Origin: Bryopsis sp. KO-2023
Lineage: Eukaryota; Chlorophyta; Ulvophyceae; Bryopsidales; Bryopsidaceae
Direction: 5' to 3'
Assembly (NCBI GenBank): GCA_030272585.1
Contig: BSYQ01000003.1
Coordinates: 8,060,001-8,124,000 of the forward strand
Length of the DNA: 64,000 nt
The position numbers and the translations under genes were made by a program. The notes under the pieces are model-generated. The model was not told the origin of the DNA. It saw nothing but the letters and a program-made list of their open reading frames with translations, and made no database searches. Positions 61,935 through 64,000 of the stretch are shown here, one piece after another. Numbering within the stretch: position 1 is the first letter of the stretch; every line of letters begins with the position of its first letter.

Positions 61935-64000
61935 TCATATGTTCGAGTGCGATAATTTTTGCGCTTGGATGGTTGCGCTCCTTTTTTCTTTCACCCCAGG
62001 CATCACGACTTCTCTTCCGACGTAAGGCATGGGGGCGATGGTGCATTTTCCACCAGTGTCCGAAGAACCTTGTAATTTCTGCAAAAGCCTCTCCGTTGCA
62101 ATTTTAGTGAATTTTTGGCTGAGCTCAGGGCAAACTCGATTCAATTTGAGGTAGCCAGGGCTTCCAAAAACGGACGCCAAATGGACGGAGCTCTCGGATG
62201 CCAGGGATATGCATGCCTGGCGTTGCAGAAACACGTGAATTGAGATTTCCTTCGTAGAAGTGGAATTGCTTGTCCAAGGTGTTCAATTTGGAACTATGCT
62301 TCGTGGCGGAGTTGGTTCAAGAGGGTCTGCTTACCTCCATCATTTCCTCGCACTTGTGCTCATTAGCAAGAAGGGCGCAAGAAGCAATATTTTCCACAGT
62401 GAGGACGCTCGCCAGCACCGATAAACATGCAGTGCGAAGACCCTTTATCCCGTACCTTTGCCAAGAACCTTTTAAATTTCAACTTATGTTCTCAAGAAAT
62501 GGGAAACAAACCGAGTGTACCTGATCTCACTGGAATCCAATTCTTACCTGTCGCTCGCACTGAACAGATCAGCCGCTAGATGGTGAGGAACTATTGGCAA
62601 GCAGCCATAAATATGTTTCAAAACACATTCCATCACATCTGCCGACAAGTCGTTCATCTCCACCACCCTGCTCCACGATACCTTCACAACGAAGCACTCG
62701 CTTCAGAACTGGTGTTCAATAAGCCACCAATTTTTGCCTCGGTTTCTTTGTATCTGTGTCTTCTTTGCGGTTTCTTGCTACCTGGTCATGTTTGGTGTGC
62801 GGTGCATTCTCGAGAAGCTGGTAGAAATTGGGGGATGCGGTCGCCAGTACGATCCTGTGTGCTGGAAACGGTTTTCCCCCAGCCACCAATGTAATATCGC
62901 TCATGGCCTCCATGCAGCAATACTTGTTGAATCGATGGGATCTGTGGGGCCCCATAGAGTATCGCGGTAGGTGCAATGGAGGGGATATTGGGGAGGCGTC
63001 AGGTCGGGAAGGGATGTGCATAATTTCAGTGGCAAGACATCCTGCATTTGGCCTCGGCTGGCTGGATCCTCCAGAGTACATTACGCTTGACGAACACGGA
63101 ACGTACGCCGCGCAGTGTTGGTGCCTGGTGGTTTCGTATAAATTCATGCGCTCAGCCTCAAGTTAGCATAGACAATGTACTGGGTTTGGGGTTGATTGAT
63201 TGTGCAAATTAAAACGGACTTGTGTAATCAGCTTCAAGTTAGCAGGAATAAACAGTTTCATTCCAACGGGAATCGTTGATTGGTTTTACCTGGCCCTTTC
63301 GCAAGAATCGCGATCGAAATGTAGCTTTTCCCAGGTCGTGGACTCCAAGCTCAATACAAATACGTCATCGCTCACATTTATGCTTCCTGATCGTGAAAAA
63401 AAAGCCCAACCGTTATCATGTGTTAATTTTGCATGAGGCAAAGCTTGTATTTCGTTTCTGCCTATATCTGTTGTTTGCTTTCAGCACCTGCCATTGTCGT
63501 TAGACCTCCGTGCAAGACGACCCTAGATTCGCTTGCGAGAAAGGTCACTTGACAGTCCCTCCTTGCGTCTGGCTTACAACCTTTGGTTCCAATGTTTTCC
63601 CAGTGGAGGCCATGCTCGACAAGCCGCAAACCCCAAACCTGCATATCACCCCCGTCATGAATGGTGATCAAATCATTTAAAACAGCTCGGGGCCTCCTGA
63701 GCACTCTTTTCGCACCAACTGGGTCAAGGCTTGAATGTGGGTTTGTGTCACAATTAGAGGAAATGAACAAGCTTCAACACACCTGTACGCCTTCGTTGGG
63801 TGATTTTCCTTCCCAACCAATGGCATGCAGCCTATCGCCATACACCACTAATCCAAGAAGATGATCGATGGAAAGGCTGCCGCTTGTCCTGACGCGCGAC
63901 CACTCCCCAGAACAAAAGTCGAATGCGTAAAGGGCGACCATGTCATCGTTACTTTTGGAGCCCCGAAAATCTTGCACCAGTCCGAAGGCTAACATTGTCG
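61935..64000 (-). CDS. Kelch-repeat and BTB/BACK protein, 5' end outside window
   Basis: Seven exons on the minus strand: up to 64000-63783, 63638-63488, 63386-63290, 63124-62782, 62681-62548, 62455-62335 and 62216-61935, ending in TGA. All junctions are in phase. Kelch blades come first: LYAFDFCSGEWSRV, LVVYGDRLHAIGW, HGLHWENIG, VVLHGGL, DDVFVLSLESTTWEKL and SSVMYSGG. A BTB domain follows (SDITLVAGGKPFPAHRIVLA, VVEMNDLSADVMECVLKHIY), then a BACK-like helical region (YGIKGLRTACLSVLASVLTV, CISLASESSVHLASVFGS). Such proteins are usually substrate receptors of CUL3 ubiquitin ligases or scaffold proteins. Kelch-before-BTB order is as in LZTR1-like proteins. The intron between exons 3 and 4 carries a 60-bp LINE remnant. 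Confidence 0.87.
63153..63168 (+). repeat. Target-site duplication, left copy (LINE remnant)
   Basis: CAGCCTCAAGTTAGCA, one mismatch from the copy at 63229-63244. Confidence 0.75.
63169..63228 (+). mobile_element. 60-bp 3'-end remnant of the same LINE family
   Basis: The interval starts TAGACA and ends AAAACGGACTTGTGTAAT. It aligns to the final 58 bp of the LINE at 60438-61641 (TAGACA near the stop codon, AAAACGGACATGTGTAAT at the end; 17 of the last 18 bases match). It is flanked by a 16-bp direct repeat with one mismatch. This is the mark of an independent, extremely 5'-truncated insertion. It sits in the 165-bp intron of the kelch-BTB gene, 45 to 104 bp upstream of the acceptor. Confidence 0.78.
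63229..63244 (+). repeat. Target-site duplication, right copy (LINE remnant)
   Basis: CAGCTTCAAGTTAGCA, directly after the GTGTAAT end of the remnant. Confidence 0.75.

Noticed and set aside
63640..63783. In-frame TGA between two open kelch segments, suggesting a pseudogene or recoding
   Set aside because: A normal intron from CAG/gtgtgt at 63783 to tatgcag at 63639 removes the stop and restores a kelch blade in phase.

Overview
This window is nuclear DNA from a eukaryote of the green lineage. Almost every gene is split by short GT-AG introns of about 60 to 500 bp. Several products are plastid or plant hallmarks: a CASTOR/POLLUX-type channel, a DUF3119 plastid membrane protein, the PDX2 subunit of vitamin B6 synthesis, a plant-type cytosolic pyruvate kinase, a CHR5-type CHD remodeller and a plant-type ARID-PHD protein. 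No bacterial operon, CRISPR array, rRNA or convincing tRNA is present. The moderate GC content, short introns, one gene per 3 to 4 kb and a LINE with a restriction-like endonuclease suggest a streptophyte alga or another alga-like green lineage rather than a flowering plant. That assignment is inference.

I rebuilt gene models by hand from splice sites, reading phase and family motifs. Left part (1-12 kb): an unrecognised gene (-), DUF3119 (+), a POLLUX-like channel (-) and a PIH1-domain R2TP subunit (-). 12-28.7 kb: the CHD1/CHR5 remodeller (+), the tiny APC/C subunit CDC26 (-), a plastid CxxC protein (+) and an unrecognised disordered protein (-). 29-42.5 kb: PDX2 (+), cytochrome c (+), zeta-COP (-), pyruvate kinase (+) and CutC (-). 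42.7-64 kb: an ABCC transporter (+), an alpha/beta hydrolase (+), a small coiled-coil membrane protein (-), an ARID-PHD protein (+), a truncated LINE (+) and the 3' part of a kelch-BTB protein (-).

Seven or so neighbouring pairs are head to head with short shared 5' regions, so transcription direction alternates along nearly the whole window. The genes are unrelated housekeeping functions: chromatin, cell cycle, vesicle traffic, respiration, glycolysis, cofactor synthesis and transport.

The most unusual items are a 1.2 kb 5'-truncated LINE with a perfect 13-bp target duplication, and a 60-bp remnant of the same 3' end with its own target duplication inside an intron of the kelch-BTB gene. 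Others are a GC-AG intron in cytochrome c, a POLLUX-like channel with a non-standard pore region, and a CDC26 gene split into exons shorter than 140 bp.
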